64,000 nt of DNA. Source: Macrotis lagotis. Taxonomy: Eukaryota; Chordata; Mammalia; Peramelemorphia; Peramelidae. The position numbers were made by a program, and so were the translations under genes. The notes below the pieces were generated by a model. It saw only the letters and a program-made list of their open reading frames with translations, was not told the origin of the DNA and searched no databases. Numbering within the stretch: position 1 is the stretch's first letter; each line of letters starts with the position of its first letter. The DNA is taken from assembly GCF_037893015.1 (NCBI RefSeq), contig NC_133663.1, positions 137,522,507-137,586,506 on the forward strand. Reading direction: 5' to 3'. Shown piece by piece: positions 24,372 to 35,339 of the stretch.

Positions 24372-24400
24372 GTATATATATATATACATATATATATATT
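24335..24400 (+). repeat. (TA)n microsatellite
   Basis: TA repeat with a few TG and CA interruptions. Reading frames on both strands through it are spurious. Confidence 0.95.
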
Positions 24401-24427
24401 GCATACTCTGTTAAAATGCCATTTAAA

Positions 24428-24592
24428 AAAGGGGTGGCTAGGTGGCACAGTGGATAGAGCACTGGCCTGGGAGTCAGGAGTAGCCAAGTTCAAATCCAGT
24501 CTCAGGCACTTAATAATTACCTAACTGTGTGGCCTTGGGCAAGCAACTTAACCCCATTTGCCTAGCAAAAACCTTTAAAAAGTCATTAAAAA
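24428..24592 (+). mobile_element. tRNA-derived marsupial SINE
   Basis: Plus-strand copy: GGGGTGGCTAGGTGGCACAG, AAGTTCAAATCCAG, GCAACTTAACCCC, then an A-rich end CAAAAACCTTTAAAAAG. It lies directly after a TA microsatellite. Target duplication is not clear. Confidence 0.9.
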
Positions 24593-25432
24593 TAATTTGT
24601 GGTGATTGCATCAAGATAACGTGCATTTCCGAAGAAATAGCCTGCCAAGCAAAACACAGGTTCTAGTATAAATTAATAAAGAGATCTTGTTATTTCCAAA
24701 TACAAGCAATGTTTTGAGAAGAACCCAAACTGTTTATCTTGTTAGCCTAGTTTGTATTATACTATTTTTGAAGAGTTTATAAAATTATCATTCTGGGAAT
24801 CATGTAAAATTTAGATTTTTCTCTTGTTCTGGTTAACACCACAATTATGCATAGTTGCAAAGCATGTCCAGGACTTTGACTGAAATACTGGTTTTTCTTC
24901 ACAATTAAATGGTATTACCCTAGAAAAATACTTCATTTCTATTTCTCTAATAAGATGTACATGTCGATCCATAGTTGTTTCTTTCTGTCTTTTCTTTTTA
25001 AATAAGATCTTATTACTAAACCCAGTGATCAACAAAATAAATGATAGAATAGACTTATAAATCAGTTCCTTGATAGTCAAAGAAACTTTGTTCCCCTTAC
25101 AAGAAAGTATCAGCAATTGTGCCATGTGGTATTTTTGGAACCTTCCCTATGAATCTATATAGTCAGAATGAATCACTGAATAAGGGAAGGGAGAGGTCCA
25201 ACATTTCAGGGCATGGTGTTTTGTATTGTGTTGGACCTTCTTCCCCTTTAAATTAATACACATATTATGGACTCCACGTGAGGTAAGACATCTCAATCTC
25301 TACTCCTACCTTCTTTGAATGATTGAATCTCTTTCTCTACACTCCATCCCATCTTGTCTGCCCTCTTTCTTTTTTGTTTAAATGTATTTATGTTATTCCA
25401 ATGGAATGAAATGGAAGAATTATTCAGTCACT
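24593..25432. other. no recognisable gene or repeat
   Basis: Nothing recognised. A 104-codon minus-strand frame (24811-25125) has ordinary composition but no match I know, and I treat it as chance. Confidence 0.45.
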
Positions 25433-26520
25433 GTTTTTTTTTTTTTAATTTATATTTATTTGTTTTCCTAACAACATGCAATGGTAGTTTTCACCAATCA
25501 TTTTTGGCAACATTTTGAGATCTTTACAATGCTTTCTCCTTCCCTCCCTTCTCTCCCCCTCCCCCTGAAAAAAAGCAATTGTATGCAGGCTCTACATATG
25601 CAATTACACTAAAAGATATATCCATATTAATCATACTGTGAAAGAATAATCAAACTCAAATGCAAGAAAAAACAGAGAAAAAATGATGTAATTCATAAAA
25701 CAACTTTGAACAATTGAGGACAGTAAGCTTTGGTCTGCATTTAAACTAAATAGTACACTCTCTTAATATGGATGACATTTTCCATCACAAGTCTTGTTGA
25801 TCTGTCTAATGGCTGTACTGCCACAAATCAATAATAGTGATCATCACTCAGGATTATTTCTGCTCATTTCACTCAGAATCAATTCATTTAAGTCTTTCCA
25901 GAATTTTCTGAAGTCCCATCTCTCATGATTTCTAATAGAACAAGAGTGTTCTATCACATTCATTTACCACAGAGTGTAGCCATTCCCCATTTGATGGGCT
26001 CCTCAATTTCCAAATCTTTGCCCTCAGAAAAGAGTTGTTAAAGTACAAGTGAACTTTCTTTTACCCTTTTTTCAGGATCTTTTCAGGAAACAGATATAGC
26101 AGTGGCATTGATGGATCAAAGGGTATGCACAGTTTTACTGCTCTTTAGGCATAATTACAAATTACACTCCAGAAAGTTTGGATCAGGATGCAACTCTACC
26201 AACAATTCATTAGTGTCCTGGTTTCTCCACATATTTTTCAGTACTGACCATTTTCCTTTTTAGTTTTATCAGTCAACCTGATTTGTATGAGGTGGCACCT
26301 CAGAGTTGTTTTAATTTGTATTCCCCTAATTAATAAAAATTTGGAACCATTTTTCATATGATTATAGATAGCATTGATTTGTTAATCTGAGAATTGCCTT
26401 TACATATCCTTTGACCATTTATCAAATGGGGAATTACTTGCTTTCTTACAAATTTAGCTCATTTCTCTATATATTTTAGAATTGATTTCTGCACCAGAAA
26501 CACTACTGAATTTTTTTTTG
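25433..26520 (-). mobile_element. L1 3' portion (ORF2 tail and 3' UTR), minus strand
   Basis: Minus-strand old L1. The T-run at 25434-25446 is its A-tail. 25450-25900 is a 3' UTR with the CTCCTTCCCTCCCTTCTC tract, as in other copies. 25900-26510 corresponds to the ORF2 C-terminal region (the ATGAGGTGGCACCTCAGAG block at about 26287 is the counterpart of the RYHLTPLR region seen on the plus strand at 5138). It is 5'-truncated. The retroviral LTR begins about 30 bp beyond its end. Confidence 0.75.
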
Positions 26521-26547
26521 CAAGTTTAATATATTCATTTTAATCGT

Positions 26548-26933
26548 TGTTGAGGGCCAGCCCCTAAGAGTGATTTACACTGATTATGGTTACCTTTGCC
26601 ACCAGAGATATGCACAAATTCTTGCTCATTAAATGGATTTGTTGACTCACTAGTGAGCCCTGACCTAAGCCATCTGTGGTGTCAGAGGTTTTGGGAAGCT
26701 TGCTGATAAGGGAGTTTACAGAATTCAGAGCATAAATATAATAAATTAACCATAGAAGATATGCAGTAGAGTTTTTTCTTATCTGTCATGTCCGAGATAA
26801 GTTTTGTTATAAAAGTCTGAGTATCCAAGAATAAAACCAAGAGAATTTGCTTCATGACCTTAAGTGTTGGTGCTTTGTTCATTGGGTATCTCCATCACCT
26901 GGTTCTCCATTCAATGCCAGGCCCACACCAGAG
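26548..26933 (+). mobile_element. 5' LTR of a betaretrovirus-like endogenous retrovirus
   Basis: Candidate LTR of about 385 bp, a usual size for type-D/betaretroviral LTRs. It begins TGTTGAGGGCCAGCCCC. Near its end it has a TATA box (26808-26815), a poly(A) signal only about 15 bp further, and a C-rich end near CCCACACCA. A retroviral primer-binding-site-like sequence follows at 26950-26967, and a Gag start at 27102. The left boundary rests on the TG dinucleotide and the end of the L1; the right boundary (CA) is uncertain by about 15 bp. No second LTR was found in the window. Confidence 0.7.
26808..26835 (+). promoter_or_regulatory. LTR TATA box and overlapping poly(A) signal
   Basis: TATAAAAG at 26808-26815 and AATAAA at 26830-26835. 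In betaretroviruses the R region is very short, so TATA and AATAAA lie close together; the 15-bp spacing here fits that design. This is the natural promoter and transcript end of the retrovirus; whether it is active today cannot be told. Confidence 0.65.
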
Positions 26934-26949
26934 ATATCATAGATAATAA

Positions 26950-26967
26950 TGGTGCCTGAATAGCAGG
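26950..26967 (+). other. decayed lysine-tRNA-type primer-binding site
   Basis: TGGTGCCTGAATAGCAGG matches the layout of the lysine-tRNA primer site (TGGCGCCCGAACAGGG type), with C-to-T changes at three positions that fit methylation decay of CpG and related sites. Retroviruses prime minus-strand DNA synthesis here. It lies about 16 bp after the proposed LTR end, further than usual. Confidence 0.55.
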
Positions 26968-27101
26968 TACCTGGAAGGGAATTAGTCTTGAAAGGAAAGA
27001 CAGTGTCTGAACATCCTGCAAGTCACAGAGCATGCTACAAGACAGAAGGTATAGGGAATATATGTTTTTTTTTCACCAGGTTTAAAACAGAGAGCAATAA
27101 T

Positions 27102-27251
27102 ATGGGACAAGGACAGTCTAGGGATAGAGGACATTATTTGAGAGTGTTAAAGCAGGTAGTTAAAGAGGCTTGTTCACAACAACAAAACAATTGGAAGAAT
27201 TTATTGAATATGTACAAAAATGTTGTCTTTGTTTTCCAGAAGGTGTACTAA
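27102..27251 (+). pseudogene. retroviral Gag N-terminus (matrix) remnant
   Basis: Starts MGQGQSRDRGHYLRVLKQ: a Gly at position 2 that would be myristoylated, followed by a basic helical segment, as in the matrix domain of betaretroviral Gag. Matrix targets Gag to membranes. Only about 50 codons remain before a stop at 27249. It lies about 135 bp after the primer site, the expected place. The rest of gag, and pro and the RT part of pol, are not recognisable downstream. Confidence 0.65.
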
Positions 27252-28203
27252 GTACAGAAAAATGGTAAACTGTGGGAAAGCAGATGAGTAAATACTTTAA
27301 ACAGGAAGGTCAGGAGGCATTTCCTATAGGAGTCTTTTTATTGTGGAATAATTTAAAAATCTGTCTGACTCTACCTGGAGATGTTCCTTTGGTTCAGATT
27401 ATATTAAAATTTGATGTAGATGTTCAAGCTATTCAGTGTAGTTATTTATAGTTAAAAATCAAGTAGTGTTAAATATTCATTAATTTAATTAATTGGTTAA
27501 TTAAATTTAATTATTATTTAAAGTAAATAAATAAAATGTTTATCAAATTAAATTAATTAAATATTAATTAATATTGAATGGAAAATGTACTGTGAAAAAT
27601 GTAATGTTCTCTGCATTTTTCCTCTGGTTTCTTGGAGATTTGTCACCTTTGGTGACATTTGCTTTTGTTTTCTAGCCTTATTGTGTGTGTTTATCTAGCA
27701 TGCTGTTACATTTGCCTTTGGGTAGAGTTTAGGGGACCCTCTAGTATGAGAGGAAGTTGGGATTTCCCCAGAGTTGGTGGTCTCTCTGGTTCGAAGTACT
27801 CTAACTCCATTTATGGGTTTATATGTATTGTTTTAAATTACAGGTAGAGGGTAATTCTCAGCCATCTCTGCATGGTCAGGCCTGCTGTCATACCTCTGTT
27901 CTGATTGGCCATTCTTCTTTCCAATTTCTCTTTTCAAAATTAGATCTTTTTTTTCCCCAAAAACTTATGATTTGGCAACACAAAGGAGATTTTTCTGAAA
28001 ATCACGTTGTTTTTGGAGGAGAAGTGGTTCTCTTATTTTCTCTTAATTCCTATTTTGTCTTTTCTGGTCTGATTGACTAACAGAGTTTTATTAACTGATT
28101 TGGCAAATTATACTTATATGGGACTGAAAAGAAATTGAAATCATATACTAAAATAGAAATGGGCAGAATGGCCATGCTAGAATCTTGAAGTCTGCCAACA
28201 CAA
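27252..28203. other. decayed or foreign sequence inside the endogenous retrovirus
   Basis: This should hold gag, pro and most of pol, but I recognise none of them. 27470-27570 is a very AT-rich TAATTAATT-type stretch. The stretch 27600-28100 has an open but unrecognised frame (27659-27847, 27823-28080). The last 100 bp before 28203 read in the frame of the following RNase H piece with several stops and may be pol. A large deletion is likely. Confidence 0.35.
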
Positions 28204-28425
28204 TTGTCAGCACAGATTTCTGAGTTATGTGCTCTTAATCAGGCTTTAAAATTGCTAACTAAGGGGGAGATAATTTTATACAGATTTAAAATATGGTTAT
28301 ATGCTATAGTTCATATATTAAAAAATTGGGGTGAGCAAAGAATGAAGTTAAATAATTATGCATACTACCTTGATATCTCAAAATGTATGGAATCTTTAAT
28401 TCCCAGAACATCATTTTGTCAGTGA
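28204..28425 (+). pseudogene. retroviral pol RNase H fragment
   Basis: The frame opens SAQISELCALNQALKLL. This resembles the helix of retroviral RNase H that carries the catalytic Glu of the A-Q-x-x-E-L motif (E at residue 7 of this piece). The next expected element, a T-D-S strand with a catalytic Asp, is not preserved: the segment reads LYRFKIW. RNase H degrades genomic RNA during reverse transcription. Frame ends at 28425. It supports pol having once continued here, between gag and the integrase at 34990. Confidence 0.6.
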
Positions 28426-28993
28426 GGATAGAAAGCTCTTATAAATTAGATCACTGAGAGATTAGAATAGTACTGATAAAGAGAAGAATTTGCAAACTTT
28501 TATACTTTGAACAGGAAAATAATTTGAGGTAATTTCAATATGAGTTTTGGAATTTATAAGACTATTAAGAGAGCTATAAAAATCTTAATGATAAAGGGGA
28601 TTTTTAGAAAAATCTGGTCTCAAGAAGTTTTTAATGTATTGAGGGAGTAAAGGAAGATTTTAGGGAGTAAAGGAAAATACATTAAATTGAAATATATTGT
28701 GCATAATTAGAAAACTTTATATAGGAAAAGATTCAGACAATTTTCTTTTGAAAATTTCAAATTAGTTTACAATAATAAAAAATGAATGAATTGAAGTGTC
28801 ATTTTTCACCTTTGTAAAGATTTGTTATAAGAAAATTAGACAATACCTTGTCAATAGGTTATATCTCTCAATTTCCTTTTGGCCAGACAGTATGTGAAAA
28901 GCTGTGATCTTCCAGCTAATGTTTATTAAAGTGAATATTTATATGTAAAATCAAAGTAACTTACTTAATATCTGTTAATTAAGAAGAAGATAT

Positions 28994-29025
<32 letters not shown>

Positions 29026-29077
29026 CTGTAACACTGGCATTGGTAAAAAAGTTGACATCGGATTTTTGAAATCATAT

Positions 29078-29126
<49 letters not shown>

Positions 29127-29137
29127 TAAATTCAAAA
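28426..29137. other. unassigned, AT-rich, with microsatellites
   Basis: I recognise no pol continuation here. (AT)n tracts lie at 28998-29025 and 29073-29122. The stretch contains a near-duplicate of about 20 bp (GGGAGTAAAGGAA twice, near 28644 and 28661). Confidence 0.5.
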
Positions 29138-29148
29138 TCTTATTTTTC

Positions 29149-29300
29149 CTTTTTTTTTTTTTTTTGCAAGGCAGTGGGGTTAAGTGGCTTGCCCAGCACC
29201 ATGCAGGTAAGTAATTATTAAGTGTCTGAGGCCAGATTTGAACTCAGGTACTCATGACTCCAGGGCCTGTGCTCTATCCACTGGTCCACCTAGCTGCCCC
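29149..29300 (-). mobile_element. SINE (minus strand) with 11-bp target duplication
   Basis: Reverse-oriented SINE: T-run, TTGCAAGGCAGTGGGGTTAA, reversed box-B TTTGAACTCAGG, and CTAGCTGCCCC end. TCTTATTTTTC at 29138-29148 and TCTTATTCTTC at 29301-29311 form an 11-bp target duplication with one mismatch. It lies 30 bp upstream of the plus-strand L1. Confidence 0.92.
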
Positions 29301-30009
29301 TCTTATTCTTCTTTTTGCAAATAGGGGTGTAGGACTTCCAGCCAAGATAACAGAGAGAAGACAAAGCACTGTGGTGAGTGCTCCATTTTCCACTCAAAAA
29401 TAACATGAGAGAAACCTCTTAAGAGAAATTTGATCAACAAAACCCAGAAAGAGAAGCTAGAAGAAAACCTACCAAGAAGGTCTGTTTCAGGAGACCATGG
29501 GCAAACTGAGAGATGAGAGCAGATGATCAGTGTGGGGACAGCAGCTGGGGTAAACAGAGGGCCAACAGATATTTTGGTGAGTGTCACATTTGAGATCCAA
29601 CTTGAGCTGTAGAGGCTTTGCCCTGGGGGAGAGGATCTACAGGAGGGTGAGTTCCAGCACAGAGTCTCATAATATGCCTGGAAACCAACCAGCTGGGCAG
29701 GGGACCTTAGCACCATACTTTCAGCAGAGCCCTTTGCCTAGAACAAACAATAAACACCCCCCTCCCCACCACCACCATCCCCTGAGAGCAACAGAATTCA
29801 CTCAATGGAAAGAGATTAAGTGCCTCCTCCAGGGCCCAGTCCAGTGTTCAAGGTCAATTCAGACCCCGATGCTGAACACCTCAAACACTCCTGAGAAAGC
29901 AACAAGTACCCACTACTGGCTGACCCTTGGAATTACTAAGACATTGAACAAAGCCTCTAGGATCTTCAAAACAAAACCTCTGAGAGCCAGCTCCCTCACC
30001 CCAACATGA

Positions 30010-31050
30010 GATGAAAAAAGGCTAGAGAAAAGGGGGGCCCATGGAGATATACTTAGAAGTAACAGATTATAACCCAGAGAGATATAGCACTACTGAGGAG
30101 TATATGAATTGATCTTTGCCCCAGAATGACTTCCTTGAAATCAGGAAGGCATTTAAAAATCAATTGGAAAAATTGGGAAAAGGAACTCAAGAGAAAATTA
30201 ATATGTTGCAATAGAAAATTAACATCTCAGACCAAGAAAACAAATCCTTGGAAAATACAATTGTCTAAATACAAAATGAGAATAACTCTCAAATCTTCGA
30301 TTGGGCAAAGGTAAAAAGAAAATGATACTCTCAAACTACACATGTGCAAATAGAAAATTCCTTCAAAAATAGAATTGACCAACTGGAAAAGGAGTTGCAA
30401 ATGATAAATGAAGAAAAATATTCATCTATTAAAAAAATAATAGAATAGGCAGAAACTAATGACTTCATGAGACAACAAGATAGTGTTAAACAAAACCTAA
30501 AGATGGGAAAAAAAATAAAACACCTCATCAGCAAACTCACTGACCTCAAGAACAGAGGAGAACCTGAGAATTATCAACCTTTCTGAAATCATTGAAGAGG
30601 AAAAAAAAAGCCTGGATTTAATATTACAGGATTTAGTGATGGAAAATTGCCCTGATATCATGGAACCAGAGTGCAAAATAATTCATGAAAGAATACATCA
30701 ATCACCTCCAGAAAAAGATCCTAAAATGAAAAAAAACCAAGTAATGTTGTGACCAAATTCCATAATTACCAGATAAAAGAAAAAATCTTGCAAGTAGTAA
30801 AAAAGGAAAAATAAATTAAATACAAATGAGCCAGAGTAAGGATTATTCAGCATCTGGCCACAGCAACATTAAGGGGTTGAAGGGCCTGGAATGAGATATT
30901 CCAAAGAGCAAGTGAGCTAGGAATACAGCCAAGATTCTACTACCCAGCAAAGCTTAGCCTTCTCTTCCAAGGGAAAAACATGGACATTTAATGAAATGGG
31001 AGACCTTCAAGATTTCACGATGAAAAGACCATAGCTAAATAGAAAATTTG
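30010..31050 (+). pseudogene. L1 ORF1 remnant
   Basis: Coiled-coil region readable from about 30120: a Lys/Glu/Gln-rich stretch including LEKLGK, matching the ORF1 copy at 16673-16972 on the other strand. The RNA-binding region follows near 30640-30990. Multiple stops and frame changes (for example stops near 30220, 30449 and 30800). Confidence 0.7.
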
Positions 31051-31679
31051 GACATGAAACAAAACAAAGAAAAGAAAAACAAAACTGATGTCCAATAAGA
31101 TGAAATTGGCTATATACCCATGTGGGAGAAAGAGTCTCATAACTCTTTAGAATTGTAGCTCTAAAAGTGAGAATATACATTGCCAGAAGTGATGGACACT
31201 CATAATTTTTCTGTGACTCAGATGGAATGATTTAAAAACAATGTCTCCTTAAAAAAGAGGGTAGTTAGGAGAAGTGGGATTGGAGGAAGACTGAATGGGG
31301 TAAATCTCATTACATCAAGAGGTATAAAAGACTTATTGCAATTGAGGGGAAGAAGGGAAGAGGTGAGAACTACCTGAATTTTCATCTCATCCAACTTTGC
31401 TTAAAGTTAACTTAGACACATTTAGTTAAGAAACTTTTCTTAACTTTCAAGTATCAAAAGGGGAAAAGGAAAGGGGGGCTGGGGAAGGGGGAGAAAAAGG
31501 GGAACTAACAGAATGAGGGGAAGAAGGGGAAAAGGGAAAGGGCAAAGAAAGGGGAATAAGAAAGAAAACACACTGAAGGTGTCCTTATTCAAAAGCAAAA
31601 CACTGGGAAATGTGAATAAAGGGGAAAATGGGGAAAATACAAACAGAAGGAAGCTTTAATGGAGGGCAATAAAGAGTTA

Positions 31680-34480
31680 ATTATTATAAGTTTGAATGTG
31701 AATGGGATGAACTTTCCCTTAAAATGTAAGATGATAGCAGAGTGGATTAAAAGCCAAAATCCTACACAGTGCTGCTAACAAGAAACTCATTTGAAGCATA
31801 GAGATACATATAGAGTAAGGCTAAAAGGTTGGAGTAAAATATATTTTGCTTCAACTGAAGTGAAAAAAGCAGGAGTAGCAATTTTTATATCAGACAAAGC
31901 AGTTGCAAAAATAAATATTGTTGAGAGAGATAAGGAAGGAAATTATATCCTCCTAAAAGGTACCACAGACAATAAAGAAATTTCAATACTAAATATGTAT
32001 GCACCCAATGGAACAGCATCCAAATTCTTAGAGGACAAATAGAAAGAGCTACAGAAGACATAGACAGTAAAAGTCTACTAGTGGGCGACCTCAACCACCT
32101 GCTCTCACATTTACATAAATCAAATAATAAAATAAACAATAAGGAAGTTAATTAGGTAAATGGATTGTTAGAAAACCTAGATATGATAGCCCTATGAAGG
32201 AAACTGAGTGGGGATAGAAAGGAATATACTTTTTTTTTTCTGCAGTACATGACACTATCACAAAAACTGACCATGAACTAGGACATAAAAACCTAATGAT
32301 CAATTGCAGAAAGGCAGAAATAGTGAATATATCTTCCTCAGATCATAATGCAATAAAAATCATATGCAATACTAGACCAGGGAGATATAGTCCCAGACCT
32401 AATTAGAAATTAAATAACTTCATTTTAAATATCGAGTGCATCAAGCAACAAATTAGAGAAAGAATTATTTCATCCTAGATAATGACAATAAGGAAACAAC
32501 ATGCCAAAACCTATGGGATATATCCAAGGCCACTGTCAAGGGATATACCATATATTTTTAAATGTGTACATGAATAAATTAGATAAAGAAAAAAATCAAT
32601 GAACTAAATATGCAACTAAAAAATCAGAGAAAGAACAAAATTAACCCCCCCACAAATAAATACCAAATTAGAATTCTAAAAATTAAAGGAGAAATTAATT
32701 AAATCAAAAGTCAGAAAACTGTTGAGTTAATAAATAAAACCAAGAGCTGGTTTTATAAAAAACCAATAATTTTGATAAAGCTCTAGTCAATTTGGTCAAA
32801 GAAAGAAGACGACCAAATTGCTAGTATCATAAATGAAAAAAGTGAACTCATCGCCAATGAGGAAGAAATTAAAGTAATAATTTGGAATTGTTTTGTCCAA
32901 CTATATTGCAATAAATTTGACACTCTAAGTGAAATTGATGAATATTTGCAAAAATATAAGTTGCCCAGATTAAATGAAGAGGAAATTAAAAACCTAAATA
33001 ACACAATTTCAGAAAAGAATGTCTGCAAGCCATTACTGAACTCTCTAAGAATAAATCTCCAGGGCCAGCTGGATTCACAAGTGAATTCTATCAAACATTT
33101 AAGGAAAAATTGACTCCAATTCTATATAAATTCTTTGGAAAAGTAGGAGAAAATGGCACTCTGCCTAACTCTTTCTGTGACACCAATATGATGCTGATAC
33201 GTAAAACAGGAAGCATTAAAACAGAGAAAGAAAATTGTAGACTTATCTCTCTGATGAATATAAATGCAAAAATCTTAAATAAAATCTTAGCAAAATGATT
33301 ACAAAATTTATCACTAGGTTATACATTATAACAAACTAGGATTTATCCCAGGAGTGCAGGTTTGGTTAAATATTAGGAAAACTCTTAGTATAATTATTTC
33401 TATTAATAACATACTTAACAGTAATCATATGATCATATCAATAGATGCTAAAAAAGCTTTTGACAAAATACAGCACCCTTTCCTAATAAAAACATTAGAG
33501 AGTGTAGGAATAAATAGTTTTTCCATTAGAATAATAAGCAGTAAATATCTGAAACCATCAACAAGCATTATATGCAATGGGGATAGGCTTGAGGCATTCC
33601 CAGTAAAATCAGGGATGAAACAAGGATGCTCATTATCACAACTTATTCAATATCATTTTAGAAATGTTAGCCTCAGCAATAAGAGAAGGAAAAGAATTTG
33701 AAGTAATTGGAATAGGGAAGGAGGAGATAAAACTTTCATTCTTTGCAGTTGACATGATGGTATACCTAGAAAAATCCCCAAAAAGTCATCTAAAAACTAC
33801 TAGAAATAATTAGCAACTTTAGCAAAGTAGCAGGATATAAAATAAATGCTCATAAATCCTTGACATTTCTATATATGATTAGCAAGATACAGCAGAAAGT
33901 TAGAGAGAAAAATTCCATTCAAAGTAACGTCAGACAAAATAAAATACCTGGGAGTCTACCTGCCGATGCAGACTCAACAACTTTTTGAACACAATTACAA
34001 AACTCTTCTCACACAAATAAAATCAGATTTGAATACCTGGGCAAACATCAACTTTTCATGGATAGGTCAAGCTAATATTAAAAAAAAATGACAATTCTAC
34101 CAAAACTGAACTAGTTGTTTAGCGACCTACAAATCAAAATTCCAAAAAAAATTACTTCAATGACTTAGAAAAAGTTTAAGTAAATGTATATGGAGAAATA
34201 AAAAGTCAAGGATTTCCAGGTATTGAATGAAAAAAAAGTAAAAAAGAAGGTGGCTTAGCCCTACCAAAACAAAAATTATATTATAAAGCATCAGTCATCA
34301 AAATTGTCTGGTATTGGCTAAGAAATAGAGTAGTGGGTCAATGGAATAGACTAGGTGCAATAGTAGGAAATAATTATAGTAATATGCTGTTTGACAAACC
34401 CAAAGAGTACAGCTATTGAGATAAAAATTCTCTCTTTTTTAAAAAACTGTTGGGAAAATTGGAAGTCAGTATGTTAATTT
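31680..34480 (+). pseudogene. L1 ORF2 remnant (endonuclease and RT), C-terminus missing
   Basis: Endonuclease start at about 31690 (catalytic-type block SLNVNGMN, then ETHLKH near 31780) and a fairly intact endonuclease stretch at 31791-32042 (KAGVAIFISD, then ISILNMYAPNG). RT palm block SIDAKKAFDKIQHPF near 33441; [10 protein letters not shown] near 33611. The RT catalytic motif near 33750 reads FAVD where the other copy (about 13075) reads FADD, so a catalytic Asp is lost. Stops and frameshifts are frequent. ORF2 ends abruptly at about 34480. Confidence 0.85.
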
Positions 34481-34482
34481 TA

Positions 34483-34982
34483 ACTTGAGTTTCTTTTCCT
34501 AGGTTTTCCAAATATTTTTATACTCACTCCTGATTTCTTCATAGAAGTCTTTCTGGGCTGCAGCCTAATTCATATTCTTCTCAGCAGTGCTAGATCTCAC
34601 TCTGTGTTATAATCTGTTACTTCTAAATATTTCTCCATGGGCCTTTTTTTCATCTTTGGGAAGGGGAAGCTGGCTCTCAGAGGTTTGCTCTTGAAGATTT
34701 TTTCACTTGTTCACTTGTCTTAGTAATTCCAAGGAAGAGCCAGTAGGGGGAACTAGGTGCTTTCTCTGGAGTTTTTGAGCTCCTCAGCAGCAGGGCCTGA
34801 GTTGACCTTGAACACTGGGCTGGGCCCAGGGGAAGAGAGTTAATCTCTTTCTATTGAGTGAACTTCATTGGGGTCAGGGTGTGTGTGTGTGTGTGGGGGG
34901 GGAAGTTTCTCTCTTCTTTTTGAGCAGAAAGAGGAGCACTTAATCACAGTGCCTGCCTTCTCTCCTCCCTCTTGGACAAAAG
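34483..34982 (-). mobile_element. inverted L1 5' end (ORF1 start and 5' UTR)
   Basis: On the minus strand this runs from an L1 5' end (near 34982, TTTTGTCCAAGAGGGAGGAG) through a shortened 5' UTR into the ORF1 start, counterpart of 16850-17655. It is the same L1 type as the plus-strand element it abuts, in opposite orientation. The right border meets retroviral integrase sequence directly. A (GT)n run at 34878-34894 lies in it. Confidence 0.8.
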
Positions 34983-34989
34983 AGCCCCA

Positions 34990-35339
34990 ATTATTCTAAG
35001 AATCCTAGAGGTCAGGCTCCTAATGAATTGTGGCAGATGGATGTGACTTATTATGCACCTTATGGAAAAATGAAATTTATTCATCTCACTGTACATACAT
35101 TTAGTTCATATACAATGACAACAGCACAAAGTTCAGAGGCTACACAAGGTGTGATTGATCACTTATTCCATTGTTTTTCTATTACAGGGATACTAAAATT
35201 CATAAAAACAGATAATGACCCTGAATATACTTCTATGGCATTTAAACAATTCTGCCTATGCTACAATAAAAAACATATTACAGGTATTACCTATAAACCC
35301 ACTGGTCAAGCTTTAGTAGAAAGAAAACAAAGATCTTAA
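34990..35339 (+). pseudogene. retroviral integrase core (betaretrovirus-like pol)
   Basis: One open frame resembles the catalytic core of betaretroviral integrase, which inserts viral DNA into the host genome. The three catalytic acidic residues can be read: Asp in WQMD (codon at 35040), Asp in KTDND (codon at 35211) and Glu in ALVERK (codon at 35319). The second and third are 36 codons apart, the D-x35-E spacing of retroviral integrases. The N-terminal zinc-binding part is missing: the L1 junction lies directly upstream. A stop at about 35337 ends the frame soon after the last catalytic residue. Confidence 0.85.

Larger units (their letters stand above)
29333..34482 (+). mobile_element. L1 lacking its 3' end, inserted within the endogenous retrovirus
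   Basis: Plus-strand L1 from the 5' UTR start (TTCCAGCCAAGATAACAG, homologous to the 5' end of the 11-17 kb copy) through ORF1 (about 30010-31050) and ORF2 (from about 31680). It stops inside ORF2 at about 34482, without the C-terminal region, 3' UTR or A-tail. The next 500 bp are an L1 5' end in opposite orientation. It lies between RNase H and integrase remnants of one retrovirus, so it arrived after the retrovirus. Coding parts have many stops. Confidence 0.85.

Noticed and set aside
1832..24592. tRNA genes suggested by box-B-like GTTCAAATC motifs (1890, 15730, 22062, 24489)
   Set aside because: All lie inside SINEs that continue with the SINE 3' part and an A-tail, and there is no full cloverleaf.
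24811..25125. 104-codon minus-strand frame as a possible small gene
   Set aside because: No recognisable domain, no promoter or splice context, and composition like the surroundings. Treated as chance, though I cannot exclude a lineage-specific small gene from sequence alone.
29303..30009. Overlapping frames of 137 (minus) and 142 (plus) codons
   Set aside because: Both lie in the 5' UTR of the plus-strand L1 and match the similar non-coding 5' region near 17000-17600. Marsupial L1 5' UTRs are relatively GC-rich and stay open by chance.
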